DNA of 64,000 nucleotides, taken from Favolaschia claudopus. Taxonomy: Eukaryota > Basidiomycota > Agaricomycetes > Agaricales > Mycenaceae. The notes below the pieces were generated by a model that did no database searches, was not told where the DNA came from, and saw nothing but the letters and a program-made list of their open reading frames with translations. This document shows positions 45,743-57,883 of this stretch, one piece after another (within the stretch, counting starts at the first letter, position 1; every line of letters starts with the position of its first letter). Position numbers and translations under genes: made by a program. Where the stretch lies: the NCBI GenBank assembly GCA_037176885.1, contig JAWWNJ010000001.1, forward strand, positions 1,116,001 to 1,180,000, written 5' to 3'.

Positions 45743-48700
45743 GCCAAGGCCTCGTAGGTGCGCGCCAAGGACTTGGTAGATGTACGGGTCAAGGTGGGAT
45801 AGGCTCTGCTTTCAACAAACCACAACATCCCTTTATGAACAACCGCTATAAATAGATGACACTCCAAATCTGGGCCCCCGAAATTCTTCCAATATTGTAT
45901 CGTTCTGGACGCCTATTTACAGCGATATCCCCTACAACCTCCAGGGTTCAAAATAACCGGCTTGCAGCCAGAGAAATGGCTCGCAGACAAGATCCGCAAC
46001 CATCGCTGCCTGGGTTGGCCTGGGCTATATTTAGTCAGAGTCTGTCCCTGGCGCTGCGTTTTATTTTTGCGGTCCGTTTCCGCTACATGGGTATCTCACA
46101 CCGTGGTTTCCACCTGTTTCAGAGCTATTAACCCCAACAATATCTCATACGACCCACGCCTGCCCCAAAAACAACCCATCTCATCGGAATTAACCGCTAT
46201 CTTCTCCTCTTATTTTGGTTCTTTCCTAGCTATATCTGATCGTGGGTGTGGATCCGATGAGATGAACTCGTCTTCTTGTCAATAACCAGGCAGCTGGTGT
46301 CAGTCGACTTGATATCCAGTCAAACCCAAATGCAAAACGCGAAAAAGTTGTCGAATTTCCAAATATAGCGACATACATTTTCGCATCAATCCCATCAATC
46401 ATCTGAAAAAGGTGACAGCATCATGACAGCCGCCGACACCGCCCATGATGCATCCCGGGCCCCCGCCCGCTCCCGACCATCGGCCTGCGAACAGACACTC
46501 TCACCACACTGCACACCCCGAAGACCGGTTGCAGCCTGTAGCCGACCTCAAGCCGATTGACTCCCAGACCTGTGGAATTGGAACCTTCAGAATTTCCCAG
46601 ATTGGTGCACTACAGCCAATAAGCACCCAATTTGTAGTGACTCGTAGGGAGCTTCCGCAAACTGGCGAACCAGTACCAGAAGAGCCCAAATTCCCGGTCT
46701 GCGGTCTCGATTCTCTCTGGGGAAAATCTCTCACTACTTGCACTGGACCACTGATATTGCGCTGGCTCATAATTCTATGCTCTTGCTGCTTGAAGCCGCA
46801 ATACGCCTGCCCCGGTATCTTGTATCTGGCTTCCACTCCCCCGGTCCTGTTCTGTTTTCGGATTCTTTATATATGCCTGCGAATCACTTGCACTCACAAG
46901 CAAAGAAACTGATCAGCATGTCCAGCGTCGGCCAGCCTTCGCGTCCACAATTGCCCCGGCCAAGTGAAGTCACAATTCACGAATGAACACGGGGCCCAGG
47001 CTCGTTTCAAGCGCAAATCAATCACAAAAGCTCTCATTCATCTTCGTTCTCTCCTCCAAGGCAAATCCAAAAATGTCTTCCCTGTCTTACTCAGTCTTAC
47101 TCATATGTGTTTGCTCCAAGGTGCTTTTTTTAATGTCCCCTGGTAAACTTAGCCCGCTGGTTCGCTACTAATTCCGTATTGCAACGGATGAACGCAACGC
47201 CGAGAAGGATGGTAGTGCTCGTATAGGCCGCCGTACCAGTCGAACAGCGTCCGATGAAAGCAGGAGAACTCGGATTCAACAAACACGAAAGCGCGCTTTG
47301 TACAGCAAATGTAATTTTCCAGCGGTTGTCCTACTGTCGGACTCCTACAACCTTGGAGTTCCAAGTTCATCTCATTCCATCATCTCGACGTAAATATATA
47401 ACACGGCTAACAATCTCCAACTATCTACATTCCACCTGTCTTCTCTCTCACCTGTTCTGTACTTACTAAGGTCTTGTGTTATTTAGAGAGCATGAACTTA
47501 TTATTAAACCCTCCCGATGAGTTATTTAAGGCAGCCCAACCCGCGAGACAAATATAAGTGAGTGCTGCGGCGGCTGCGAGAGAGCCACAGAGAGGCAAGC
47601 CCGCGCGGGACCGCGAACGCAACTCGAGGTTCGATACCTTATGCGTAAGGATAGCTGTGGATTTATTTTGAGGCTGCCTACTCACTAATGAGTGCTGATA
47701 GAAGGCGGGAATAACAGAGAAGAAAAACCGATATTGTAGCCGTTCATCGGAGGATTACATCGAGCGTACATCGCGACAAGATATCCGGGGTGGTAGGAAT
47801 TATAGATTGCACCAAAATTAATTGACGTGGCCGACGAGGAGGAGCAAGGCCCGTGGATTGCGACTGGCTGTCAGACCATTCCAGCCCCAAGTCCAAGGCA
47901 AGGGGTCAAGAGCATGTCCCAGGTTACCGGATTCGTAGTACACGGCGCTTCCGCGAGATAGCAAAACCTTGACTCCTTCAGAGTAACTCGGACTCTTGCA
48001 TGGGAGCGATTGATTAATGAATTGTCAGCCTCGGGACTCAGAAAAGCGTACCACCTGAGTCTAATCTACGCAAGAAGAGGGAGACGCCTTCCTCTCTTCT
48101 CTTCGATGTAGACCTCGATACGAAGCTTAGGACAGCCAAGCTTTTCACGTCGGAGAGGTGGCGTCCGGTCATTGCCCAGCCCAGCGACAGGATAGCCTGC
48201 AACCAATATCGTCGATATGGCGAGTGCGCCTGACCATACGCGTTTTCGCGTCGCGCCGTACCCAAGCTTGCACAGACAGTAGGCATTCATTCACCTGTAA
48301 ATACATTCAGCACCGGCGATCAAGTAAATCTCCTCTGAAAAACTGGGTCTCGGGGGTTGAACTGCACCGACGACGTACCAGTCTGCTTCCATTAATTGTG
48401 TTTGGGGAGTAAGGTGGATGGAGAACAATCCTACTGATAAGAGCGGATAACAACGGGATTCGACCGTAGAGAAATTAAGATTTGACAACCAAGCGGATCA
48501 AACAGTGCGAGCAACAAGTGAGCAATTCATTGTCCCCCAACATTTCGAACGGCGGTCGGGGCGACAATCGACCATCGTTACATCCGTAGCAGCGAAAGAA
48601 AGATCGGGCGTTTGAACACTTGCAGTACGTGGTGAATCCAAGATGCGGGGAACGTTAATTCGTGATCACCGCCGGTAGTCAAGCAGATGATTTCGCAGAT

Positions 48701-50015
48701 TAGCATGCTCAGCACGATTTGAGACCCGGCAGTCTGCGCGTGGAATGCCCAGAAGAGCACGGGTAAGCAAAAAAGAACGGCTTTCATTGTGGGATGGCTG
48801 AGTGAGAACCCAATTGGAGAAACTTGAGACTTCATGCCGGCCGTTTTGTATTCGTATGGGCCTATCAACTGATTTGGCATATAACTCGCTCCAAAACGGT
48901 TGGTAAAGAACAGAACGCCGAAAGCAGCAGCGGCAGAACAATGTTGAGCCTGAGAGTGGTAGCGCACAGATTGCACAAGAATGACGCGACCGGAAGAACG
49001 ATTCTGTCCCAACTTCGAGTTGAATGGGCCACGTCTGTGCTGCCAGTCAGCCGCCCCAAAGTCGGAAAGATAAAAACCAGCCAGCAAACACAGAGACTCG
49101 GGTCAAACAGGCACGAGACACAGTCCGCTGTCGCCACTGGAGTTCCGAAACTACAGTGCTGAATACCAGGTGATGTTCATACAATGCACCCATGAATCCG
49201 CTGACAGCGGGCGCGCTGGCAACAGTGGCGAAATCGCCGATAACGGGGCGACGTCGTCCCAACTCGGGTTTGGGGGTGACGATGAGTTTCAGGATCAGAC
49301 GCGGTACCGGTGGGACCAGTTGAGGGTGTCGACCTATTTTCGCTCAAACAAGCTTGATTTGCGAAAGAGACCGTCGAATTTGGATTCCTGGAGGATTTTC
49401 CAAATCGTTCGAGATTCAAGATCGAGACAGTCAGGTCAGATTTTTCCCAATGATAATGCGTGGAGGACGATGCGTATGGTGGTGGGCAAGGAAGAGGAAG
49501 AGAGAGCGCCAAGCTTGAGTAAATACACGGCAAGGATCGGGTCGGGTCGGGTTGACACAGAGCGGAACTTTCAACCCGACACAACCGGATACAACCCAAA
49601 TACAACCCTTACATTCCGACCGCATTGCAAAGCGGATGGTTGGACAAAGTTCCGCTCAAACAAAGGCTCGAATTCAAACGAAGTGAAGTTTAAAACGAAT
49701 ATTCATTGCAAAGCTACACTATAGCAAGATCCCTTCAGACTCTTTCGAGTCTTCACGAGGAATCGACGGGGTTTCCAAAAATTGTTCTAAGCCTAAGCAA
49801 AGAAACGGTTCGGATTTAATTTGCAATCAGCAAAAGACCACGGATCGGTGTTAACCTCACTTCCGATGGTACGTGCCCGAGCACAAGAGATAAAGCTTCT
49901 CAAATGTCAAAGAGGTGTTTATATACCGTCGCTTGCGCGCACGGACCACCCGATGTGTGCTTGTGCTTGGGCTTGCGATTGATGATATGGGAAAAGTCAC
50001 AAAAGTGAGTCACAT
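45743..50015. other. Gene-poor region, 4.3 kb
   Basis: No convincing gene. Frames at 48578-49200 (minus) contain hydrophobic stretches (MKAVLFCLPVLFWAFHAQTA; IVLPLLLSAFC) in two frames that I could not splice into a sensible protein; they may be a relic of a membrane protein. Around 49536-49620 there are GGGTC/ACAACC-type short repeats. The right end (from ~49640) belongs to the inverted duplication shared with 62950 onward. Confidence 0.4.
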
Positions 50016-50547
50016 CTATTCTTCCAACCTCCAATCCAGTACATGTACCCCTCGCTTGGTCCCTCGCACGTCCAAGGCATCCTGTATCGTCTCGCGGAAC
50101 TTGAATCCGAGCTTTTCAAACACCCGGACGCTCCCCTTGTTTCCATCCAGCGCCGTTACAGCCATTCGACGCACCCCCATCCTCGGAATGGCCCACTGTT
50201 GCAAAACTGTCTTGAACGCATCAGACATGATGCCCTGGCCGTGGTGACTCGGAGCCAAGTAATCTTTTGATTCAATGAGTCGAACAGCAAGTCTCCTCTC
50301 ATTCTCTTCAAACGCACCTCCGACAGTCCAAATATCGGGATCGTTAGGGTCTCTCAGTGGTTTGCTCTGGCTGGTCTTCCCGCTTCCTTCAAGCTCCCAA
50401 GGCTGTCCCGCCAAATCAATCCAAATGTCCCCCAAGAACACCTCTGTGCCGTCCTCTTTGACTTCACGAATATATCGCACAGGACACTCGTCTACGATCT
50501 TCAGTGTCGGGTCGTCTCGCGCCTCCTCCAATTCAGCCAAAAACTTG
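49640..50547 (-). repeat. Inverted segmental duplication, copy 1
   Basis: Reverse-complement match to 62950 to about 63880. It covers most of the GNAT coding sequence (from residues EEARDDPTLK on) plus several hundred bp of 3' flank. Long stretches are identical, e.g. the flank around 49770-49880, with small indels elsewhere. The outer limits are approximate. Confidence 0.75.
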
Positions 50548-50828
50548 TCGGACGGCGGTTTGATGTGATTCAACCACCAATCCGCGTGCTCTGTCCTCGT
50601 TCAATTGCTGGATCCTTCTCGAGACCACGAAAAATACATGCCTTGTGTATAAGGAACGGGTGGACTACTCAGCCAATGATAAACGCGCTCGTCGTTCAAG
50701 ATGGCCATCAATTGAGGAGCGTCGTCGAGTCTTGGGGGAGTCAGGATGATGTTTGGGTGCGAGAGCAAGCGAAGGAAAGGTTCCCCCGTTTTGGGGTTTA
50801 TCTCGAGGGGGTGAAGTTGTCGGTTCAT
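50016..50828 (-). CDS. GNAT-family N-acetyltransferase
   Basis: Acetyl-CoA dependent N-acetyltransferase of the RimJ/RimL type, about 250 residues. ATG at 50828 (MNRQLHPLEINPKTGEPFL), then ILTPPRLDDAPQLMAILNDE and HWLSSPPVPYTQ. Exon 2 starts EHADWWLNHIKPPSDKFLAE, then YIREVKEDGTEVFLGDIWID, YLAPSHHGQGIMSDAFKTVL (the acetyl-CoA loop, here HHGQGI) and GVRRMAVTALDGNKGSVRVF, with the typical EKLGFKF end. Intron 1 (50591-50641) uses a GC-AG pair (donor GCATGT); no GT donor keeps the frame. Substrate unknown. A truncated copy lies at 62950-63462. Confidence 0.85.
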
Positions 50829-51046
50829 GTCTGCGAATCTGAGACAAGTGTACCACAGAGTGGTCACCGTCTAAATATGTTTAGTGCTGTTGACTCGATC
50901 TGACTGGATGATTGATTCCGCGTGATCCCCTTGTATGCACAAGCCATGAAAACCACAGCTTCAACTTGGCATTCAGATGGCGTCGACGCTCGATCGAGTC
51001 ATCCAAAATACAGCAAATGTTCAAAACCGTACAACCAAAAATACAA

Positions 51047-53228
51047 TTATAATCTCCTCTGTAATGCAGGAATTTTCGAAACATCAATCACAGCAACACT
51101 CCGACACTCCAGCGCCAAAGAAATACGATCCACGTTTTCACTCGTCTGCCAATCGATTTCGAACACACCAGGTTTTTCGTACCCAGCGAACCACGACCAT
51201 TTCATTTCGCGTCCCTTGAATGAATAAAAAAAATGTTTGCATGAGGTTTGGATGAAAGAGTTTTGAGAGGGGTGAGGAGGAGATGGAGAATTACCTGAAC
51301 GTCATATACGTGTACCCATCCATCGCCGCTTCCCGTTGTCATCCATCGACCGGTGGGGCTGAATTTGAGCGCGTAGACGGGGAGTTTGTGGTCGTTGAAG
51401 GTTTTCAGGCATTCGCCGGTTACGGCGTCCCATAGTCGTGCTGTTCCATCGAATGAAGAGCTGTAAGGGTACATGAACATAATTTAGCGAGTCAGTAGAA
51501 TCAAGAAAATCACGGTAAACTTACGTCGCAATAATCTCGTTGGTGCCGGGTGGAGGATTAGGACACCAGCCGATAGTGCTCACGGAATGGGTGTGTCCAA
51601 GCAACACGAGACAGTCGTCAGAAAGTCCCGGGATAAGGAGAGAGTCCTCAGACGCGGGGATAGGGCTGTCTTTGAGTTTCCATATTCGCGCGGTCATATC
51701 GTCGGAGCAGGACGCGAGTCGGGTGCCAGAGACATTGGATTTTATTTGATTGACCTCGTTGTCGTGTCCACTGTCGTCAATTTTTTTTCGAGTGGGCATT
51801 ATGGGGTGAACAAGAGAATTTGTGACGCACGAGAGAGTTTTCACAGCTTCGGGTTTGCCGATTTCCATTATTTGTATTAGTTGATCGGCGGCGCAGCTTG
51901 CGAATGAGGTATCTGAGAGCCATTCGACATCCAAGCAGCAATCTAGTTGTTGAAGAAAATGTTAATTCCGAGGTAAATCAAATCATCTTGAGAATTTACC
52001 AGTATGAACTCGATATTGGGTATGCAACTCCTTTGTGACAACATCCCAAAGGCAGACAGTGCAATCCAGGCTGGCTGACAGTAACCATTTCCCGTCTCTA
52101 GAAAATCGGACGGCAAAGATAGGACCCTTGCCAGCGATCAATGCCACCGGACGATTGTAAAAAGGTAAGATCGTTACCTGATGTTGCGTACTCGTGAAAT
52201 ACAGTTCGCCCTCAGCAGTGCAAACGCGCAGAACAGAGTCGTATGAGCCGACAGCGATTAATGTGCCGTCAGGATTCCAGTGTAACGCAGTCAAGTCGCC
52301 TTGTTGATTGTCGCTCAGCTCCAGTTTCCGGGGCTGTCCAGGTGGCTGAGCAAATTCTGAAGAGCCTGGAAGATCTAGAGGTGGATCTGGAAGGTCCCAT
52401 ATGTTTATAACTGCGTCTTTGGATCTGTGAACGATGAGGGATATTCGAAGTGCAAGGGAGTGGCATCAAATACCCTGATGCCAACAGTGATGGCTTCGCG
52501 GGATTGAAGGCGCACACGAACACCTGGAAGTGGCATAAGAACACACAACGCAGCCCAGCAAATTCAAAGCATACTTCTGTTTCGTGGTTGGAAAGAGTGA
52601 GAATCGCCTTCGCGTTGGTCTCGTTGTCCGCCGGCCCTTGCTGCCGGGGTGGTTTAGATTTCGGCTTCTTCGCGGAACCATCCGGAGACCTGGATGCTGA
52701 ATTTCCCGATGAACAAAATGCTATCGGAACGCAATTGCACAAGCGCGTACAATCGTTGTCCATATTACTCCCATCATGCCGTGCTCTTTTCTCGGCTGGT
52801 CCGTCAACACCTGGACTTGCTTTGCGTTTCCCGTCTGAAGTGACCCCATTCGATGGCATTAGAGGTCCACGGAGGTAGTGTTGAAGCGAAGGCTTCGGCT
52901 TGGGCGGGTCCAACGAGCAAACATGATGGTGTTCCAGCAAAGAAAAGCCAGTTTTACAGTTGAGTGCAAGATGATCGGCTTTCCAGTGCGCTTCAACTTC
53001 ACAGTAAAGCAGAGCTTTGCTGAGCAAGTCAATCAATTCTCCCCGAGGAATGTGCTTCGAAAAGTTGGGTGAATTTTCTAGACGGCTCTCCATGCAAAGG
53101 CTGAATGCGGTATGTTTAAAACCTAGCCATCAATTTTCGGTACGCATGCAAGAATATCGAGGTGAGTTGAGGCTACCGGAATCAACCAGATAGGCGTATA
53201 CGAGGCAATTGACCTCGTCTGCAGTCAT
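51047..53228 (-). CDS. TBL1/Sif2-type LisH-WD40 corepressor subunit
   Basis: Homologue of TBL1/TBL1XR1 and yeast Sif2, subunits of histone-deacetylase corepressor complexes (NCoR/SMRT, Set3C). The start chosen is ATG 53228 (MTADEVNCLVYAYLVDSG), because the LisH motif begins at once in the family; 53285 is an alternative. After LisH comes HIPRGELIDLLSKALLYCEV, then a charged linker with KRKASPGVDGPAEKRARHD, a probable nuclear signal. Eight WD40 blades follow over several exons: VINIWDLPDPP, LRVCTAEGELYF, CTVCLWDVVTKELHTQYRVH, ADQLIQIMEIG, MTARIWKLKD, GTARLWDAVTGECLKTF and GWVHVYDVQ. The last exon ends SVAVIDVSKIPALQRRL, stop at 51047. Intact by eye. Confidence 0.88.
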
Positions 53229-53440
53229 GCGAATTACTGGGTAGTTTTCTGAGGGTGCAGGAGAGTTGGGAGGAAGAGCGATCATGAGTATTCTGCTGTC
53301 AAATCCGGCCAAAACCGAACATGCCGGCACGGCGTGATGCTGAGGGTATTATGTCAGATTATGTCCATATTCGGCAATTCGGCTTAGAATATCGTACTTC
53401 CGCTCGGTCATCCTCCCGCGACCCCTCCTCCCCTCCGATA
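53229..53440. promoter_or_regulatory. Bidirectional promoter of two WD40 genes
   Basis: About 210 bp between the divergent starts of the TBL1-type and DCAF11-type genes; both promoters must overlap here. No known element recognised. Confidence 0.5.
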
Positions 53441-56082
53441 ACGATGGACAACCAAGACTGGGACATGGAGGAAGCAGAGCAGCAGCCTCCCACTCAAACC
53501 TCTGCCAGGGCCACACGCCAAATGGCTACAATCCAGGCTATCCTGGCTCGTAAGCGCTAAGAATCGAAGAGGCGCCAGGGAGCTTATCATTTGACCTGTT
53601 TACAGCTTTTTTGCGAAGGCAGGCTGGAACCGGGGCCGTTGGTGGAATAGACCTCAGAGGTATCACCCTCGACGACCTCAATCAGCTACTCCGAGCCACC
53701 GAAACCGAGGATGAATCAAATGCTGACCCAGATGAGGACGACGAGGAAGATGAATACTACAGAGCTTTCCGCAACACTAGCCACAACAAGTACTTTGAGA
53801 AGGTTACTGAGCCTCAGGAGGCTGGGGTGCAGTTACTCCATAGTGGAGAATTTGGTCGAGTCGGACCCAAGATTAAATCGCGGCGGAACGATCTGAATAT
53901 TGCTAAACAACTCCGAAGGCGAGCTTCCCAAGCTCGGCCCAGGTTCTACAAGGAAGATTATATGTCGGTAGGTTTCAGTTATCTTTCACCGCTCATTTGG
54001 CCTCAGTTTTTCGTGTTAGAACTTGGTCCCTAATTCTAACGGTGCCACCGTGGCGGAATACGATGCAAATATATACACGGCACAATATTCGACAGGTTCG
54101 CATTTTGGCATGAGGGCGTTTCACGACGGCTTTCATGAGCCTTTTTTCGGGCGGTTTCCGATGTTCCCCCTCCAGACCAGAGCCGAATAAAGGGTTTGAA
54201 AACGGATCGAAGAAACAAAAAGCCGTCGCGAAACGCCCTGATAGTTGCCCCACCCGTGGCTGACTTGTTTCAGATTCCTCGTTTTTCTACACCTGTTCCC
54301 AAGGTTTGCCGCGTCCGAAAACGGATTTTCTTCGACTAATCGTCCCTAGATTTCCGGCTGAATATCTTCGACACCTCTGTACCTGCTTTCCCCACGGGGC
54401 CCAAACGACGTCCACACCTCCACGATAACTTGAAAACGAATATGAAACTTATCAACTCGATTCGAGCACATCCCGGCCGTTGGACGATATCAGATGTAAA
54501 TCTCTCGTCTGACAATGAAAGGTGAATTTATTGAAAATTTATGAGTTATTTTCATTGATGCCGTCGAAGACTAATATACACGACCATGGTGAGGAATCCT
54601 GCTCTTCATGAATGAATCCGCCTTATCCGGTCATTCAGTCCACAACTTGTTATATGACCAACACGATGGACCCCGCAGCTACCCAGATTCCTATCCCGTT
54701 TGCAGATCCGCCGCGTAGCAGCAACCGATCTCGGGGTAATCTATGGGGCGACTCATCCTACGGCTTCCGCCTCTTCAGCTGCAGATTCTCGGCAGATGGC
54801 AACGAAGTAATCGCGGGCGGCAGTGGCCAGCTTTTCGGTATGACAAGATGCATCATTCCGCGGGTAAGGGCTGATTTTTACGCAGTTTACGACCTCTTGG
54901 CCAACCAAAGGACCGTCAAAATCGATGCCCATACAGACGACATCAATAGTTGTGCTTGGGCCGACACATCTTCCGGAAATATACTTGTCAGTGGTTCAGA
55001 CGATTGTTGTTTGAAAGTTTGGTTCGCGCATGATCTATTCTGACCTGAATCTGGCGGTGTTGAATATAACCCAGGGACCGGCGCTCTCTCGGGGCATCTC
55101 CGAAACCCTCCGGAGTCTTAATGGGACACACGGAAGGTATCACCTACGTTTCCGCCAAAGGAGATGGACGTTATGTCATCTCCAACGGAAAGGACCAGAA
55201 ACTTCGCCTTTGGGTATGTCAATACCACACCCTCCATCGCCTAGAGATTTATGACCTTGTGCTTTTGCAGGATTTGCGTAAAATGCGTAGTAACCAGGAT
55301 TTAGAGGACGCCGATGGCCATTTCTACGGAACGAATTATGATTATCGGTACGTTTTTGGCTCTGTTGAGATGCTCTTTGTGCATTGAATAATTATCCAGG
55401 TATCCGCACTATCCCAAACCGAAATACCACGCACATCCGATGGACTGCAGTGTCATGTCTTACCACGGACATTCCGTATTGCGGACTCTTATTCGGTGTC
55501 ATTTCAGTCCTGGGGAGACGACTGGAGGGCAGTATATTTATTCTGGCTCCGCGGATGGCAGGATCCACGTAAGGGACTCTATTTTCCGGTTTGATTTTTC
55601 TCTCATTTGTCGCAGATTTGGTCGCTTGACGGCCAAGTGGTCCAAGTTCTGGATCGCGCCAAGATCTTACCAATGTCTTACGACCCTTCCGATGAGGAAC
55701 CGCGCACACAGAACCGAGAAAATAATACTTGTGTTCGGGACGTCAGTTGGCACTCACAGGTGATGCTCTGTTTCCGTTTTTTTTTCAGAAAGCTGATCAC
55801 ACGAACTAGGAACCGGTATTGATGAGCGCCGGATGGGAAAGTGGGCGTGGCGGCAGCCGTCTCGCACGCCACGAGTGGAAGGGGCTTTCGAAAATGGGCG
55901 GTTCGTTGGAGGATTGGGTGCAGAAACATGCTCAGGAAGGTTCTGGCGCCGGAAGCTCACCGAGACGCTCGGTGAGGTTGCTGCGACAACAACACCGTGA
56001 GCATAGGAGGACATCGACGATGCCTGGGACTTTCCAGGATGATGACGATGAAGATGAAGACGATTCCGATTATACTGAGTAA
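53441..56082 (+). CDS. DCAF11-type WD40 substrate receptor of CUL4-DDB1
   Basis: Predicted adaptor of a CRL4 ubiquitin ligase. The start is probably ATG 53441 (MDNQDWDMEEAEQQPPTQ). Acidic N-terminal part, then RNDLNIAKQLRRRASQARPR, VPNSNGATVAEYDANIYTAQ, DSSFFYTCSQ / DFRLNIFDTSVPAF, HPGRWTISDVNLSSDNERLIYTTM, and WD40 blades FRLFSCRFSADGNEVIAGGS, NSCAWADTSSGNILVSGSDD, KVWDRRSLGASPKP, GITYVSAKGDGRYVISNGKD, LRLWDLRKM and YIYSGSADGRIHIWSLDGQ. It ends EPVLMSAGWESGRGG and an acidic tail, DDDDEDEDDSDYTE. WDRR and WDLR are DWD-box motifs that contact DDB1. More than ten exons including a 19-nt micro-exon; all joins keep frame. Confidence 0.87.
54570..54588 (+). other. 19-nt micro-exon of the DCAF11-type gene
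   Basis: Flanked by acceptor ..GTCGAAG and donor GTGAGG. Together with the neighbouring exons it reads NER-LIYTTM-STTCYMT, matching the conserved RLIYSSM-like block of the family. Without it the frame fails. Confidence 0.7.
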
Positions 56083-56264
56083 GCAAGCAAGCAAGTCTTT
56101 GTACACACGTTGTATGCAATTCTGTAAGTTTTCAACGAGTAGACGCATGCGGCAGCGCTAGTCGACCAAGTTCGCAGATTCAAACTGATGCCTCAATTTC
56201 GGCCCCGGCACTAAACGTCAAGCCCGACGGAAAGAAGTAACATGTATGAAGCCAAGGGTGCTAT

Positions 56265-57548
56265 CTAGATGTTTCCGCGCAACGAAGTCACCCCGGAGCT
56301 TGGGAATTTAAGGTCTAGGAATGGTCGAGGCTCCCGCACGGTGTGCTCAGTCTCAATGTCATGCACCACTTCCCTTCGCTCGTCTGAATGCTCTACTTGT
56401 TCTTGCCGATCTTCTAAGCTATCGGTTCGGCTTGCGGTTCTTTGGTCTTCCATCACAGCCTGATAGCTCTCGAAACGGCGGCCGGCAGATTGAATAACTT
56501 TGAAAGCCTGAATATGAAATACTAAGGTCGACATCTTGAGCGATGAATGGGTTCGGATCACTTACCTCTTCATACTCTCTCACCTGTCGGATGTACTCTG
56601 CCCCCACCGACGCAGCAGGGTTGACATACTTGAACGAGGCGTCGTCCCACTTCCCCATCGCATGGATATTGGTTCCAGGCCGCAACTTACCGCGAAATGT
56701 CGCATGTAAGCTGTCTAAGGTGGCATGCGCAAACCAGTAGGCTTGGTATTCCCCAATGTGGTATTGCGGCGCGAATTCCGACACTGCGGAAAGGAGGAAC
56801 GCTACGTCGATGATGGAGGGCCGGGAACATTCTGGGAAGGTGAGGGTCTGCAGCTCGAGGATGGCTTTGGATATGAGTCGTTTTTCCAGGTCTTCTACGC
56901 CTCGATGGACTCTGTCGAGGACTCTGTGACCGGAAAAGAAGGGCTCTGAGCAGTGGACCACTCCTGAGATGCGGGTGACTATCAGGCTCAAGCCTTTTTC
57001 TTCGGGAACGTCCCTTTTGTGAGATACCTAGACGAGGATGGCGTGTTTATGAACTGCAAGAACAACGTGCGCAATCGACCTACCAGGTCTAGGTCATTTG
57101 GGATTTCGTCCTTTGGCTCTGGCGCTTTGACATTCCTGTTGTTCCGGTGCTTGGAAGGTCTTGTTGTATTATTATCCGTCTCAGGGTGCTCTATGGCTTC
57201 GTTCCTCTCTGGAGGACTGCGGGTATCTTTTGGCCACACATCGCGGTCAACAATCAAGGTGAGCTTCTCTTTGGACTTTTCGTGAAGAACTTGAATGCGC
57301 AGAAATTCGTGCTGCCAGCTCTTGTCCGAATCGTCCTTCAAGTGCTCAACCTTAGCAACGACCACCCCGTTCCTCAGTGCATCGCGGCGGGGATGCAACA
57401 GCAGAGCGTTCTTCCAATCCCTGAGGTTTTCGGTCGCTTCGCTACGGAGACGTTTGCGGTCCCAGAGACCGTCGATTCGAAGTGAGCCTGAATACAGTGA
57501 CAGGGATAGTCGCTTCCACAGTACTCGCAGGAAGAGAATAATGGACAT
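56265..57548 (-). CDS. Unknown protein, possibly membrane-anchored
   Basis: ATG at 57548 opens MSIILFLRVLWKRLSLSLYS, a hydrophobic/basic N-terminus that may be a membrane anchor. It continues WDRKRLRSEATENLRDWKNA, HEFLRIQVLHEKSKEKLTLI and VDRDVWPKDTRSPPERN. A 56 bp intron joins LDL to VSHKRDVPEEKGLSLIVTRI. A helical domain follows: VHRGVEDLEKRLISKAILEL, IIDVAFLLSAVSEFAPQYHI, YWFAHATLDSLHATF. After a further intron comes AFKVIQSAGRRFESYQAV and a charged tail. About 390 residues. I do not recognise the family; similar two-part proteins with a VDRD motif seem common in Agaricomycetes, but this is from memory and unchecked. Confidence 0.65.
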
Positions 57549-57883
57549 GGTGGTAGTGTGAGGTAGAGCTGCTGTAAACACGTTGCTCGACGTACCACCT
57601 CTTATATACATCCATTGGCTCCAATTTTGGGACGGTAGAGAAATCAGCCGTTTTACGGATAAGATTTGGCGAACGGAGCATCGAACGTAGTGTCGCTGCA
57701 GCGCGACGCGTTGTGGAATGGCGCGCGTTAATTGAAGTCTGGTGACCGTGTTGCAAAGCAGTGTCACCGCCACTGCCACTCTCGATGGCGACGTCCACTG
57801 CATTTAGGTGCCTGTCGCGGCGTCTTTACCTATACCTCGATATCTTGCTCTTCGTCGATCTCAAAGTCCCCACCTGAAAGCTC
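57549..57883. promoter_or_regulatory. Divergent intergenic region
   Basis: About 335 bp between divergent starts. No gene or known element recognised. Confidence 0.45.

Noticed and set aside
47560..47670. GGTTCGATACC with nearby stems, tRNA-like
   Set aside because: No cloverleaf could be built; A box and acceptor stem are missing.
48578..49200. Possible multi-exon membrane protein on the minus strand
   Set aside because: Hydrophobic segments occur in two frames but no splice combination gave a protein I could recognise; left as a possible relic.
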